Origin: Affinundibacterium nitidum
GTDB lineage: Bacteria; Pseudomonadota; Gammaproteobacteria; Burkholderiales; Burkholderiaceae_D
Direction: 5' to 3'
NCBI RefSeq assembly: GCF_014284155.1
Contig: NZ_JACOFZ010000002.1
Span: forward strand, 514,469-578,468
Length of the DNA: 64,000 bases
Shown here piece after piece: positions 17,751 to 27,278 of this stretch. Both the position numbers and the translations under genes were made by a program. Below the pieces are notes generated by a model that searched no databases, was not told where the DNA came from, and saw only the letters and a list, made by a program, of their open reading frames with translations. Each line of letters opens with the position of its first letter. Positions within the stretch are counted from its first letter, which is position 1.

Positions 17751-18269
17751 TCAAAGAGCAAACACGACAAAGTATTTAACAGCGAGAAAATCGTACCACT
17801 TACGCTCAAAACCACGAGCCCTCTCCATTTCCATTTGATCAATTGGAAAAAATACCTCCAACCGCTCCAATAAACCCGTTCTACGCAAATCTTTCTCAAA
17901 AACAATCACCATAGAGTTCTCGGTAGAAATCTTCAACATGATGTCTCGCTCACCGGTCTCCGAAGATTCAAAGCTACTTGCCTCAATCATTGAAATATCC
18001 TGAAATCGCATAACCTTTTGAACCTTGAATGTCTGAGCATATTCAAAAGCATCATCAAGAATTCGAATACCGCGCTTAGACCTTTCAGGGAAAATGACAA
18101 CAAATAGAAAAAATAGTCCCGTGATCAGAAAAAAAGCACCCGCGAGTAATGTACAGAAATTCGCCTCTAGGACTGAAAAGGCAACAAATGCGATAGATAG
18201 GCACAAGTAAAAATACGCATCGCTAGTTGAAATTATTGGTTCAATTGTCGAAAGCACTTTCCAGCTCAT
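17751..18269 (-). CDS. Hypothetical membrane protein
   Basis: I do not recognise this 172-residue protein. It has two clear hydrophobic segments near the N-terminus (about residues 20-37 and 40-63, LLAGAFFLITGLFFLFVVIF). They are followed by a soluble region with alternating beta-like strands (VQKVMRFQDISMIEASSF, IMLKISTENSMVIVFEKDL). This resembles small membrane proteins with a PH-like cytoplasmic domain, but that is only a guess. It starts 28 bp after the ruvC stop on the same strand and ends beside the structured repeat pair that separates it from ruvA. Codon use looks like its neighbours, so I treat it as real. Confidence 0.6.
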   Translation of the reverse strand: MSWKVLSTIEPIISTSDAYFYLCLSIAFVAFSVLEANFCTLLAGAFFLITGLFFLFVVIFPERSKRGIRILDDAFEYAQTFKVQKVMRFQDISMIEASSFESSETGERDIMLKISTENSMVIVFEKDLRRTGLLERLEVFFPIDQMEMERARGFERKWYDFLAVKYFVVFAL

Positions 18270-18297
18270 TTCAATTGCCTTTCAATTTAGAATTGGC

Positions 18298-18840
18298 TCA
18301 CCCAATCAACCTCCCCCCCTTAACCCGCAAACCCTTCTTCGCCAACTCAGGCGCAATAGCGCCGAGGGTCTTCAAAGTATCTCCACTATGCGCATGACAA
18401 ATCGCCACGCCCAAAGCGTCGGCCGCATCGGAACTGGGTGTTCCAGATAGCGACAACAATCGCTGTACCATATCCTGCACTTGTTCTTTTTTTGCTTTAC
18501 CGTGTCCAACCACACCTTGCTTTACTTGCAGCGCCGTGTATTCAGCGACGAGAAGGTTGGCTTGAACCAAAGCGCAGATCGCTGCACCACGAGCTTGGCC
18601 AAGCAAGAGTGTAGATTGTGGATTGACGTTGACGAACACCTTCTCAATTGCAGCGCAATCGGGTTGGTAGGTTTGGATGATTTCGGTGACGCCCAAAAGA
18701 ATGGTTTTTAGACGTTCTGGCAGAGAGCCTTCTACCGTCTTGATCGTGCCGGAAGCGATATAACTCAGTTTGCTTCCCTGCTTGAAGATGACACCGAAAC
18801 CTGTGGTGCGTAAGCCGGGATCGATGCCTAGGATTTTCAT
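18298..18840 (-). CDS. ruvC: Holliday junction resolvase RuvC
   Basis: This dimeric endonuclease cuts Holliday junctions after RuvAB migration. All four metal-binding catalytic residues known from E. coli RuvC are at the same positions: D7 (GIDPG), E66 (AAIEKVFV), D138 and D141 ([11 protein letters not shown]). The 180-residue length is normal. It is the first of the ruv genes on the minus strand, but a membrane protein gene and about 700 bp of repeat DNA separate it from ruvA. Confidence 0.98.
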   Translation of the reverse strand: MKILGIDPGLRTTGFGVIFKQGSKLSYIASGTIKTVEGSLPERLKTILLGVTEIIQTYQPDCAAIEKVFVNVNPQSTLLLGQARGAAICALVQANLLVAEYTALQVKQGVVGHGKAKKEQVQDMVQRLLSLSGTPSSDAADALGVAICHAHSGDTLKTLGAIAPELAKKGLRVKGGRLIG

Positions 18841-18946
18841 GGGTGTTTGCTGTTGATGAATGTATCGTTAGCAAATTATACGCAGATCCGATGCTTTCGC
18901 GTATGGATTCGTAGGTGAGAGTTGCTGTTATCGTTACTCGACGAAA

Positions 18947-18977
18947 GCCACTGGGTTCCTGCCTTCGCAGGAACGAC
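18947..18977 (+). repeat. REP-like palindromic element, copy 1
   Basis: This 31-bp unit contains the hairpin TTCCTGC-cttc-GCAGGAA flanked by GCCACTGGG and CGAC. It is repeated in inverted orientation at 19059-19089 and differs there by a paired T-A to C-G change at the outer end of the stem. Confidence 0.85.
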
Positions 18978-19058
18978 GGTAAGGAGTTTATCGTTGCTCA
19001 AGAGTTTGAAAGAAATCGAAGCCTGCCACTCCAGAAAAGCCACCGCGGCTTATTAACT

Positions 19059-19089
19059 GTCGCTCCTGCGAAGGCAGGAGCCCAGTGGC
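19059..19089 (-). repeat. REP-like palindromic element, copy 2 (inverted)
   Basis: Read on the minus strand it is GCCACTGGG, then the hairpin CTCCTGC-cttc-GCAGGAG, then CGAC, matching copy 1 at 29 of 31 positions. Both differences fall in the same stem base pair. The 81 bp between the copies contain a short AAGCC/GGCTT hairpin and no gene. Together they form a BIME-like unit between ruvC and the GIY-YIG gene. Confidence 0.85.
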
Positions 19090-19128
19090 GTTCAACTCAG
19101 AACCGCGAAGACTCAATAAGAGATCAAA

Positions 19129-19410
19129 CTAAACGATCGAAGGATACAAATCATTCCAATACGGATTCGTCTCCTCAATCAAGCGAATCTTCCACTCACG
19201 CTTCCACTTCTTAATTTGCTTCTCACGGATGATGGCACTTTCTATCGAATCGCAGGCTTCAAACCAAACAAGTTTGTCCACGCCATACTTTTCAGTAAAG
19301 CTTGGTACAAACTTGTTTTTGTGTTGGTAGATTCGCTGAATTAAATCACTGGTTACACCGACATACAATGTGCCATTGCGATCACTAGCGAGAATATAGA
19401 CGAACGCCAT
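19129..19410 (-). CDS. GIY-YIG domain nuclease-like protein
   Basis: This 93-residue single-domain protein belongs to the GIY-YIG superfamily, related to the small YhbQ/UPF0213-type group. The first motif is FVYILASDRNGTLYVGVTSDL (YIL and YVG in place of GIY and YIG), followed by the conserved arginine and histidine in LIQRIYQHKN. Then come LVWFEACDSIESAIIREKQIKKWKR and a C-terminal NPYWNDLY. This type often carries a conserved glutamate in EKQIK. Its cellular role is not established. It is located 40 bp beside the REP-like pair and downstream of purH on the same strand. Confidence 0.85.
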   Translation of the reverse strand: MAFVYILASDRNGTLYVGVTSDLIQRIYQHKNKFVPSFTEKYGVDKLVWFEACDSIESAIIREKQIKKWKREWKIRLIEETNPYWNDLYPSIV

Positions 19411-19436
19411 AAACTGAATGACGTTCGATGATTCAA

Positions 19437-21002
19437 TTAATGACGGAAGTGACGCACACCTGTGTACAACATCACGACACCACGCTCATCCGCCGCATCA
19501 ATCACTTCTTGATCACGCATAGAACCACCTGGGTGGATTACACATGTCGCGCCAGCATCGACGACGACATCCAAACCATCGCGGAATGGGAAGAAGGCAT
19601 CAGACGCTACTGCAGAGCCTTGCAAACTCAAACCCGCATTTTGTGCTTTGATGGAAGCGATACGTGCGGAGTCGATACGACTCATTTGGCCAGCACCTAC
19701 ACCTAAAGTCATGCCATTACCGCAGAACACGATCGCATTAGATTTCACGTATTTAGCGACGCGCCATGCGAACATCAAGTCTGCCATTTGTTGTGGTGTT
19801 GGTTGCAATTTGCTGACCACGCGCACATCGGCTGGCAATACGTTCTTCGCATCTGGCGCTTGCACTAACAAACCACCGCCTACGCGTTTCACGTCGTATT
19901 GATTGACGCCAGCGCCCAACGGAATTTCTAGCAAACGTACGTTTTGTTTTGCTGCGAAAATTTGCTTCGCTTCTGCTGTGAATGAAGGAGCGATCAACAC
20001 TTCGACGAATTGTTTCGCTACTGCTTCAGCTGCTGCGCCATCACATACCGTATTGAAAGCGATGATGCCACCAAACGCGGATGTTGGATCTGTTTGCAAT
20101 GCTTTGCTGTAGGCTTCTAATGCTGTCGCGCCAATTGCCACGCCACATGGGTTCGCATGCTTCACGATCACGCATGCACCCGTATCGAAAGACTTAACAC
20201 ATTCCCATGCCGCATCGGCATCGGCGATGTTGTTGTAGGAGAGTTCTTTACCTTGCAACTGTGTGTAGTTCGCCAATGCGCCTGCGACAGGTACTAAGTC
20301 GCGATAGAAAGAAGCACTTTGATGCGGATTTTCACCGTAACGCATTTCTTGTACTTTTTCGAAATGCATATTCAAAGTTTGTGGATAGGCGCTGCGTGTT
20401 GCGTGCGCTTTATCTTCGCCCAAACTGGTCAAATAGTTAGTAATGGCGCCATCGTATTGCGCAGTGTGCGCAAATACTTTTTTCGCCAACATAAACTTGG
20501 TGTCATACGACACTACGTTATTGCCGGACTTCATTTCTGCCAATACAGTCGCGTAATCGCTAGGATCGCAAATCACGACCACGTCTTTATGATTTTTTGC
20601 AGAAGAGCGCAACATCGTTGGACCACCGATATCGATATTTTCAATCGCATCTTCCAAAGAGCATTCTGCTTTCGCGACAGTCGCTTGGAATGGGTACAAG
20701 TTCACGACCACCATATCGATGGTTGGGATGCCGTATTTTTCCAGAGCTGCTTGGTGTTCAGGGAAATCACGACGCGCCAAAATGCCGCCATGTACTTTTG
20801 GGTGCAAAGTTTTTACACGACCATCAAGCATCTCTGGGAAGCCGGTGTAATCGGCTACTTCTGTCACAGCTAAACCATTGTCAGCCAACAATTTTGCGGT
20901 GCCGCCAGTTGATAAAATTTTGACGCCCATACCAGCCAATTCACGCGCAAATTCGAGCACGCCAGTTTTGTCTGAAACGGAAATGAGAGCTTGTTTGATC
21001 AT
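19437..21002 (-). CDS. purH: Bifunctional AICAR transformylase / IMP cyclohydrolase
   Basis: This enzyme carries out the last two steps of de novo IMP synthesis: formyl transfer from 10-formyl-THF to AICAR, then ring closure. The N-terminal methylglyoxal-synthase-like cyclohydrolase domain (about 1-195) begins [20 protein letters not shown] and contains STGGTAKLL and [16 protein letters not shown]. The transformylase domain follows with [25 protein letters not shown] and the C-terminal [17 protein letters not shown]. At 521 residues it is full length. It is 21 bp after fis, giving dusB-fis-purH on one strand, a betaproteobacterial arrangement. Confidence 0.98.
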   Translation of the reverse strand: MIKQALISVSDKTGVLEFARELAGMGVKILSTGGTAKLLADNGLAVTEVADYTGFPEMLDGRVKTLHPKVHGGILARRDFPEHQAALEKYGIPTIDMVVVNLYPFQATVAKAECSLEDAIENIDIGGPTMLRSSAKNHKDVVVICDPSDYATVLAEMKSGNNVVSYDTKFMLAKKVFAHTAQYDGAITNYLTSLGEDKAHATRSAYPQTLNMHFEKVQEMRYGENPHQSASFYRDLVPVAGALANYTQLQGKELSYNNIADADAAWECVKSFDTGACVIVKHANPCGVAIGATALEAYSKALQTDPTSAFGGIIAFNTVCDGAAAEAVAKQFVEVLIAPSFTAEAKQIFAAKQNVRLLEIPLGAGVNQYDVKRVGGGLLVQAPDAKNVLPADVRVVSKLQPTPQQMADLMFAWRVAKYVKSNAIVFCGNGMTLGVGAGQMSRIDSARIASIKAQNAGLSLQGSAVASDAFFPFRDGLDVVVDAGATCVIHPGGSMRDQEVIDAADERGVVMLYTGVRHFRH

Positions 21003-21023
21003 AATAATTGTAAAAAGGAAGGA

Positions 21024-21257
21024 TTAAAGAAGACCGTGTTGCTGCAACTTCTTGCGCAAGGTATTACGGTTAATACCAAGCATGTCTGCAGCTTGAGATT
21101 GATTGCTATCAGTGCGCGTCATGACCATTTCTAACATCGGTTTTTCAACCGCCAAGACGACCATATCGTAAATATTGGAAGCAGGTTGTTCGCCCAAATC
21201 ACGGAAATACTTTTCGAGATTTTTGTGAACTGCCTCTTGGATGCTTTCTTTGCTCAT
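21024..21257 (-). CDS. fis: Nucleoid-associated regulator Fis
   Basis: This is a small homodimeric DNA-bending protein of 77 residues. The C-terminal helix-turn-helix NQSQAADMLGINRNTLRKKL is intact, and the N-terminal part is the shortened form typical of betaproteobacteria. It lies between dusB and purH. In E. coli dusB and fis form one operon, and the same pair is kept here with a gap of about 115 bp. The short intergenic region shows no terminator. Confidence 0.96.
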   Translation of the reverse strand: MSKESIQEAVHKNLEKYFRDLGEQPASNIYDMVVLAVEKPMLEMVMTRTDSNQSQAADMLGINRNTLRKKLQQHGLL

Positions 21258-21371
21258 ACTGAATTTTCTTTTTATTGATGAAATCTATGTTGAATAGAAT
21301 TTCTGGTTTTAACTAAAACGGTGTAAATTTTTTCGACACTGCTCTTTTGTGTGGAGACTAGAAAATGCAGC

Positions 21372-22382
21372 TTAAGCTGCCATCCTAGTCTCGGAGGGGC
21401 GGTATTGTAACCGTTCTGTCGGTCGGCTATCAAAAAACATTTTAACTGCCGCCAATTGCTCCTCACAGCTTTCAATTTTATTCATACGCTGTCGGAACTC
21501 TTCGCCATCAATCAGATCTTCAACATACCAACCGATATGCTTTCGTGCCGTTCGTACTCCCATGAACTCGCCGTAAAAAGCGTAGTGTTCACGCAGGTGT
21601 CGATCTAGGAGCCCACTGACTTCAGAGACCAATGGCGGCGGCAGATGCTGCCCCGTTTTGAGAAAATGTTCGACCTCGCGAAATATCCAGGGTCGGCCTT
21701 GTGCTGCGCGGCCGATCATGATGGCATCTGCGCCAGTCACTTCTAATACATACTTCGCTTTTTCTGGAGTAGTGATATCGCCATTCGCCACCACAGGGAT
21801 GCCGGCTTGTGCTTTCACTGCTGCAATGGTCTCGTATTCGGCAGCGCCTTTGTAGCCATCTGCACGAGTACGACCATGTAGAGTCAACATCGCGATCCCT
21901 GCGGCCTCGGCAATGCGCGCGATACGCAAAGCATTCTTGTGTTCTCGATCCCAGCCAGTGCGGAATTTTAAAGTGACCGGTACATCAACCGCTGCCACTA
22001 CGGCATCAAGAATTTGCGCGACCAATTTCTCATCTTGCAATAAAGCTGAACCACACCAAGCGTTGCATACTTTTTTGACTGGGCAGCCCATATTAATGTC
22101 AATAATTTGCGCACCTTTATCGACATTAAACTTCGCGCAATCAGCTAACATTTGTGGATCGGCACCGGCGATTTGTACTGCTTTCGGCTCCATCTCGCCT
22201 TCGTGATTCGTGCGGCGTGAGGATTTTTCCGTCTCCCATAATTTCGGATTCGAGGCTGCCATTTCGGACACCGCGTACCCTGCGCCCAAGTCTTTGCACA
22301 ACTGGCGGAATGGCCTATCCGTCACACCTGCCATAGGCGCGACGAAAATATTATTCCTGAGCTGATAAGAACCTATCTGCAC
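21372..22382 (-). CDS. dusB: tRNA-dihydrouridine synthase B
   Basis: This FMN enzyme reduces specific uridines of tRNA to dihydrouridine. It starts with GTG (MQIGSYQLRNNIFVAPMAGVTD), with AAGG upstream. The signature SEMAASNPKLW, the catalytic cysteine in GCPVKKVCNAWCGSAL, the flavin-binding VANGDITT and GRAAQGRPWIF, and the RNA-binding C-terminus are all present over 336 residues. It heads the dusB-fis-purH group. Confidence 0.97.
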   Translation of the reverse strand: MQIGSYQLRNNIFVAPMAGVTDRPFRQLCKDLGAGYAVSEMAASNPKLWETEKSSRRTNHEGEMEPKAVQIAGADPQMLADCAKFNVDKGAQIIDINMGCPVKKVCNAWCGSALLQDEKLVAQILDAVVAAVDVPVTLKFRTGWDREHKNALRIARIAEAAGIAMLTLHGRTRADGYKGAAEYETIAAVKAQAGIPVVANGDITTPEKAKYVLEVTGADAIMIGRAAQGRPWIFREVEHFLKTGQHLPPPLVSEVSGLLDRHLREHYAFYGEFMGVRTARKHIGWYVEDLIDGEEFRQRMNKIESCEEQLAAVKMFFDSRPTERLQYRPSETRMAA

Positions 22383-22634
22383 GATGCTTGACCTTGGGGG
22401 ATGAAAGAAGAATTTCGAAGAAGCGCTATTCTACCTGAAAAGCTGCCTAAATAATTAGCAATCGCAGCGGTTTTCAGGAACAATATTTTTTAATTTGCGG
22501 CGGATTTTCAATAGACTTTTTTGCGAAGTGTTGTTCAATTAGGCCTTAAAGGATCGACATAATTCTAGGCGAAGACCATGCACACTTCGATTTGGCGGAT
22601 ATTAACTACAGATGCTGCTAGAAGCCATCAACAC

Positions 22635-23168
22635 TTAAGAAGCACTTAACTCTTTACCGATAATTTCTTCTAATTCATCAAACGATGGTTTGCCGACATA
22701 TCGCTTGATAATGCGACCTTGTTTGTCGATCAAGAATGTCGTTGGTGTTAATTTCACATCACCAAAGGCCTCTGCCAGTTTCCCTTCGACATCTAAAGCG
22801 ACATGAAATGGTAAAGCACGTGTTTCGGTGAAGTTGATCACATAATTGGGAGGGTCGTAGCGCATAGCGACCGCTACAAACTCAAGTCCTTTGCTATGAA
22901 ACTTGTCATAGGTGCCAATCATCTCTGGCATTTCGGCCACGCAAGTGGTGCAAGAAGTCGCCCAAAAGTTCACCATATAAACTTTGCCGCGCAAACTGGT
23001 TGACGTGATTTTCTCGCCTTTAAGATTGACATAGGTCAAATCTGGCGCGGCTTGGCGGCCACTTGAGTCCTTCGTTAAAAAGAGGGCGCCAGCGCCCACA
23101 AGAATAGCGAGGAGAATAATGATCAGCGTTTTATTAGCAGACAGCATAGACGGGCTTCTAGATGGCAT
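22635..23168 (-). CDS. TlpA-family membrane-anchored thioredoxin
   Basis: This is a periplasm-facing thiol-disulfide protein tethered by an N-terminal membrane helix (residues 13-31, LIIILLAILVGAGALFL). The thioredoxin active site is CTTC at residues 73-76 (NFWATSCTTC), followed by AEMPEM, and the cis-proline region is TPTTFLIDKQGRI. Length 177 is usual for TlpA/ResA proteins. The chosen start has GGAGG upstream with a long spacer, and an ATG seven codons later is an alternative. No cytochrome maturation genes are nearby, so the partner is unknown. Confidence 0.9.
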   Translation of the reverse strand: MPSRSPSMLSANKTLIIILLAILVGAGALFLTKDSSGRQAAPDLTYVNLKGEKITSTSLRGKVYMVNFWATSCTTCVAEMPEMIGTYDKFHSKGLEFVAVAMRYDPPNYVINFTETRALPFHVALDVEGKLAEAFGDVKLTPTTFLIDKQGRIIKRYVGKPSFDELEEIIGKELSAS

Positions 23169-23237
23169 TGAACTTCAATACCTCCATTATACTTTCTTTC
23201 GAAATTCTTTCATTAAAGGGCAATTACTGAGAGTAAA

Positions 23238-25568
23238 TTAGGGAGCCGAGCCTTGTTTGACGAGCCAGTCTTGGAACGAAGCCGGCCTAGAGAATAAGAA
23301 ACCTTGCATGCAATCACAGGCATTTTCTGTGAGATAGGCAGCTTGTTCTGGCGTTTCCACACCCTCCGCTACGACGCGCAACCCTAGATGTTTTGCCATC
23401 GATAAGATCAAACGTACAATCGCCGTGTCGTTTGCATCACCTGGAATATCTTGCACAAAGCTCTTATCAATCTTTAATTCGTACAACGGCAGACGCTTCA
23501 AGTAGAACAAACTGGAATAGCCAGTTCCGAAATCATCAATCGAGAAACGAATACCCAAAGCTGCGAGCGCATTCATACGCGCGATAGTTTCTTGCATGTC
23601 GTTGATGAACAATCCTTCCGTGACTTCGAAAACAAACTCTTCACCACTTAAGTGATGCGCTGCCAAAATATCTCTCACCTTCTCAACGAAATCTTGTTGG
23701 CGGAATTGTTTTGGACTAACGTTCACAGAAACCGGAAACATCCAGCCATGTGTGCGGAGTTGATTGACGATTTCACAGGCCTGATGCAATACCCAATCGC
23801 CTAATTTTAAGATCAACCCTGACTCTTCCGCTAAAGGAATAAAGACAGCCGGTGACACAAACTCGCCATTCGTTTTCGTCCAACGCATCAACAGTTCGGC
23901 ACCCACAGGCGTACCATCTTGGTCAACCTGTGCCTGCATCACCATACGAAGCTCACATAAATCAAGTGCCCGTGACAAATCTCTTTCCAAAGTAAGACGC
24001 TGCTCGACTTCGGCTTGCATCGCACCTTCGAAGAAAGCAATTTGGTTGCGCCCAGCACTCTTGGCACGATACATGGCCGTATCAGATTCACGCAATAAGT
24101 CATCAACAGTTTGCGTAGCCTTAGGCAATAGGGTCACCCCAATACTGCATGCAGAACTATAGATTTGATCCTCGATTTCAAAAGGCATTGCTAAAGCGTT
24201 GCGGATTTTCTCAGCGACAGTCAAAGCGATGCGACTGGCGTTCTCCATATTCAAATCAAGGTGATCGATTAGCACCACGAACTCATCACCGCCAATACGA
24301 GCAACGGTATCGACCTCACGCAAGATACTCGTGAGGCGGTTGGCAACCTCCACCAACAACGCGTCACCAATAGCATGCCCGCGCGCATCATTAATCGTTT
24401 TAAAGTGATCAAGATCGATGAACAGCACCGCACTAAAGATGCCAGTGCGCTGCGCAGTCGCCAGCAAAATACTAAGGCGATCGCGCAGTAAGCGACGGTT
24501 CGGCAAACCCGTTAACACATCGAAGAAAGCGAGTCGATAGATATCGGACTCAGCACGCTTACGATCAGTGATATCACGCTCAACCGCAACATAGTGTGTG
24601 CAATGCCCGTCTCTATCGATAATTGGTTGAATATCAGCTTCCAACCAAAACTCATCACCACTCTTGGTGTAGTTGATGAACTCAGCACGTACCGATTTCT
24701 GACTCGCAATCGCTTCTCGGATGCGACCTAAGTCATCTGTTTCACTGGCGTCACCTTGCAACATGCGCGGATTAAGTCCGACCGTCTCGTTGCGGCTGTA
24801 ACCTGTTGTACGCTCAAAGGCTTTATTCACGAACACGATATGTGGCCCACCGTTATTGAGATCACTATCGGTAATCATCACGATGTCGTTCAAATTTTCA
24901 ACAGCAGCTGAAATCAAACGCAATTCTTCATTGGCCTTCTTTAACGAGGCCTGCTCCTTTTGCAAACTTAAACTAATCTGCAGCTGAGATTTTAATGAAG
25001 CCTCAAGTCGGCGTAACAACACCCCGCAACTCACGGTGATCACCGCAGAGATAAAGGTAAAGTTAAGTGTGATAATCACCCAGCGCACAAATGGCTGATC
25101 TTGAAAACGATCGAACTGCAGATTGACGTTAAAGATATAGCCAAGGGTTAATAGTGTGACCGCATTGAGAACCAACGCGTAGACTGCTGGTCGCAAGCCC
25201 AATAGCAGCGCACCCAATACAGGCACCGCCATCAAATAGATTTGACTAACTGGACCGATCTTAAAGAAGAAAAACAGACCAATCAAGTAGATGATCAGCA
25301 ATAAGTTCCAACTACGAGCAACAAAGGAGAGTGATTTCAAGCGCCAGATGGCAGCTGCCCACAAAATGGCAAGCGTGTCGATGATCGCCACCGATACCAT
25401 ATCGTCTCGCAATGCCATAATCACGCTCGGCACCGCAGTGATTACACCCAAAACGAGCGCCCACAATAGAATCGACGATAACAGTTCATTGCGCCATGAT
25501 TGCAAATCCATGGACTGAATATCTGACGTAGGCGCCAAATCCGCAATGAAACCACGATTTATCTGCAA
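23238..25568 (-). CDS. Membrane PAS-GGDEF-EAL protein (cyclic-di-GMP turnover)
   Basis: This 776-residue sensor starts with TTG, preceded by GGAGG about 8 nt upstream. The N-terminal 190 residues hold about six hydrophobic helices. A short coiled stretch (QISLSLQKEQASLKKANEEL) leads to a PAS/PAC domain (about 215-330, YVAVERDITDRKRAE). The GGDEF domain keeps RIGGDEF near 425 and a putative inhibitory RxxD site (REVD, ending five residues before GGDEF). The EAL domain carries ELL in place of EAL (GAELLMRW) plus NVSPKQF, the loop-6 motif DDFGTGYSS, KIDKSFV and VAEGVETPEQ. Both activities are possible; which dominates cannot be told. It is not in an operon with the flanking genes. Confidence 0.93.
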   Translation of the reverse strand: MQINRGFIADLAPTSDIQSMDLQSWRNELLSSILLWALVLGVITAVPSVIMALRDDMVSVAIIDTLAILWAAAIWRLKSLSFVARSWNLLLIIYLIGLFFFFKIGPVSQIYLMAVPVLGALLLGLRPAVYALVLNAVTLLTLGYIFNVNLQFDRFQDQPFVRWVIITLNFTFISAVITVSCGVLLRRLEASLKSQLQISLSLQKEQASLKKANEELRLISAAVENLNDIVMITDSDLNNGGPHIVFVNKAFERTTGYSRNETVGLNPRMLQGDASETDDLGRIREAIASQKSVRAEFINYTKSGDEFWLEADIQPIIDRDGHCTHYVAVERDITDRKRAESDIYRLAFFDVLTGLPNRRLLRDRLSILLATAQRTGIFSAVLFIDLDHFKTINDARGHAIGDALLVEVANRLTSILREVDTVARIGGDEFVVLIDHLDLNMENASRIALTVAEKIRNALAMPFEIEDQIYSSACSIGVTLLPKATQTVDDLLRESDTAMYRAKSAGRNQIAFFEGAMQAEVEQRLTLERDLSRALDLCELRMVMQAQVDQDGTPVGAELLMRWTKTNGEFVSPAVFIPLAEESGLILKLGDWVLHQACEIVNQLRTHGWMFPVSVNVSPKQFRQQDFVEKVRDILAAHHLSGEEFVFEVTEGLFINDMQETIARMNALAALGIRFSIDDFGTGYSSLFYLKRLPLYELKIDKSFVQDIPGDANDTAIVRLILSMAKHLGLRVVAEGVETPEQAAYLTENACDCMQGFLFSRPASFQDWLVKQGSAP

Positions 25569-25704
25569 TTACTAACCTCCAAGGCTGCCGAGAACAGGAT
25601 TAAGGCCGTACGATTGATATGTAAGCTTCTTTTATACGTGGAAACACCGAGGAAGAAAAGTGATTTTTAAAACTTGGTGGTTATTTAACACTTTTTCGAT
25701 TTGA

Positions 25705-26607
25705 TTATGGAATATCCACTCCAGTACTTGCGCGCCACAAATCAAACCAATGCTCGCGGCTAAGCTGCAAATGACTTGCCTGAACCGCCTCTTGCAAGGC
25801 CTGTACTCGACTTGAACCGGTCAATACAAGCGGATGAACCGGGTGCCTGAAGATCCAAGCCAAGGCGATGGTCGAAGTACTCACTTCGAGCTCAACCGCG
25901 ATCTTTTCAAGAGCCAACAAGACGCGACGACTTTGCTCTGTTTTACCCTCAAATAAAGCACCTCCACCCAATGCAGACCAAATCATTGGTGAGATACGCA
26001 GTTGCTGACATTGATCAAAACTACCGTCGTATATCGGCGCCATCTGCAACAAAGAACATTCAACTTGATTGGTCACCAAAGGGAAGCGGCTATGCAATAG
26101 ACTAAATTGCGAAGGCGTGAAATTCGATACGCCAAAATGTTGAACCTTGCCCCTTGAACGTAAATGCGTAAAGGCCTCTGCAATTTCATCTGCGTCCATT
26201 AAAGGATCAGGTCGATGGATCAACAAAAGATCGAGACTATCAAGCTGCATATTCCGCAACGAGTTTTCTGCCGAACCAATGATATGTGCAGCGCTAGTTT
26301 CGTAAATATGCGAAGTTTGCAAAGGCTTCTGCGCTGACGGAAATTGAATGCCGCATTTACTAACAATTTGGAATTGTTGACGCAAATGCGGTGCTAACGC
26401 GAATGCTTCACCAAGAAGTGCCTCGCTCGTGTAATCACCATAGATATCTGCTTCGTCTATCGTAGTAATACCAAGCTCCAGCGCTTGTTCGAGAAAACTG
26501 ACGCGCTCTTGCGCGCTCATTTGCCACGATGAGAGGCGCCACAAGCCAAGTACAATTTGTGAGAATTCTGGACCTTGGGGTACGATACTTAAACGGGGAC
26601 TTAGCAT
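25705..26607 (-). CDS. Aldo/keto reductase family oxidoreductase
   Basis: This NADPH-dependent oxidoreductase has a TIM-barrel fold and is related to the E. coli YdhF group. The tetrad aspartate and tyrosine are in TIDEADIYGDYTSEALLGEA, the lysine in IVSKCG and the histidine in LLIHRPDPLMDADEIA. The C-terminal cofactor region VLTGSSRVQALQEAVQA is also typical. At 300 residues it is full length. AAGGAA lies upstream of the chosen ATG. The substrate is unknown, and it stands alone between a cyclic-di-GMP protein and a lipoprotein gene. Confidence 0.92.
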   Translation of the reverse strand: MLSPRLSIVPQGPEFSQIVLGLWRLSSWQMSAQERVSFLEQALELGITTIDEADIYGDYTSEALLGEAFALAPHLRQQFQIVSKCGIQFPSAQKPLQTSHIYETSAAHIIGSAENSLRNMQLDSLDLLLIHRPDPLMDADEIAEAFTHLRSRGKVQHFGVSNFTPSQFSLLHSRFPLVTNQVECSLLQMAPIYDGSFDQCQQLRISPMIWSALGGGALFEGKTEQSRRVLLALEKIAVELEVSTSTIALAWIFRHPVHPLVLTGSSRVQALQEAVQASHLQLSREHWFDLWRASTGVDIP

Positions 26608-26673
26608 TCAATAATTTCCTTCTTTATTATCATATTTTGAGAATGACAGGACATCAGTTTTAATATCAGACGA

Positions 26674-27225
26674 TTACTCACTTTCTCGTATCACCTCCAA
26701 TTTCTTGAGTGCTTGATTTTTCTCGATTGGATAAATGAAGAAGAATCCTTTACATGCTTTAAGATCGAAAGTGGGGCCTGACGGTGTTACTCCAGCTGCA
26801 CCATATTTTCCCGTTGCACTAAAGCCAGCGGCGACACCTGCAGAAATAGCATGTGATAGAACTAGGTCTGAATTTGGTTTAATCTCAAAATAATAATCTT
26901 CTTTGCTTTCAATAAGGTTCGCATCAAGTTCGCACGCACGATTATCACCATTTAGTCGGACTGAAATCGAATATTTTGCGGGAACCACATCCAAAATTAC
27001 AAAGCCACCATTCGATACAAATCGCTTTTCTTTTTCACCGACGAACAAATATGCGGCGCGCCCTCCGGCTGCAAACTCATTCGGACGAAGTACAACAACT
27101 CTTGATACACCATCGACCTTAGGGGGTTTAACTTGCACGACCTCTTTGTAAAGCTTGCCTGAAGCTGCGCAACCACTAAGAGCCAACACCACAATTCCTA
27201 ACATAGGAAAAACAATTTCTTTCAT
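26674..27225 (-). CDS. Putative lipoprotein (DUF2846-like)
   Basis: This 183-residue protein has a lipoprotein signal ending in LSGC (cysteine 19). The mature part has VVVLRPNEFAAGGRAAYLFVGEKEKRFVSNGGFVILDV and YFEIKP. That is the beta-rich pattern of proteins grouped as DUF2846, in which a ligand-like residue string follows an all-beta sandwich; the assignment is from memory and tentative. A glycine/alanine-rich hydrophobic stretch (AISAGVAAGFSATGKYGAAG) near residue 130 is unusual for a soluble lipoprotein. Function unknown. Confidence 0.75.
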   Translation of the reverse strand: MKEIVFPMLGIVVLALSGCAASGKLYKEVVQVKPPKVDGVSRVVVLRPNEFAAGGRAAYLFVGEKEKRFVSNGGFVILDVVPAKYSISVRLNGDNRACELDANLIESKEDYYFEIKPNSDLVLSHAISAGVAAGFSATGKYGAAGVTPSGPTFDLKACKGFFFIYPIEKNQALKKLEVIRESE

Positions 27226-27278
27226 TATTTCTTCTCTTTATTCACGTTCTAAATCAAAAGCAAAGTAGCAGGTTCATC

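Noticed and set aside
17131-17905. Several overlapping open frames on both strands in the region between ruvA and the membrane protein gene
   Set aside because: They run through the palindromic repeats in different frames, and their translations are the stray products typical of such repeats. The structure explains the sequence better than coding does.
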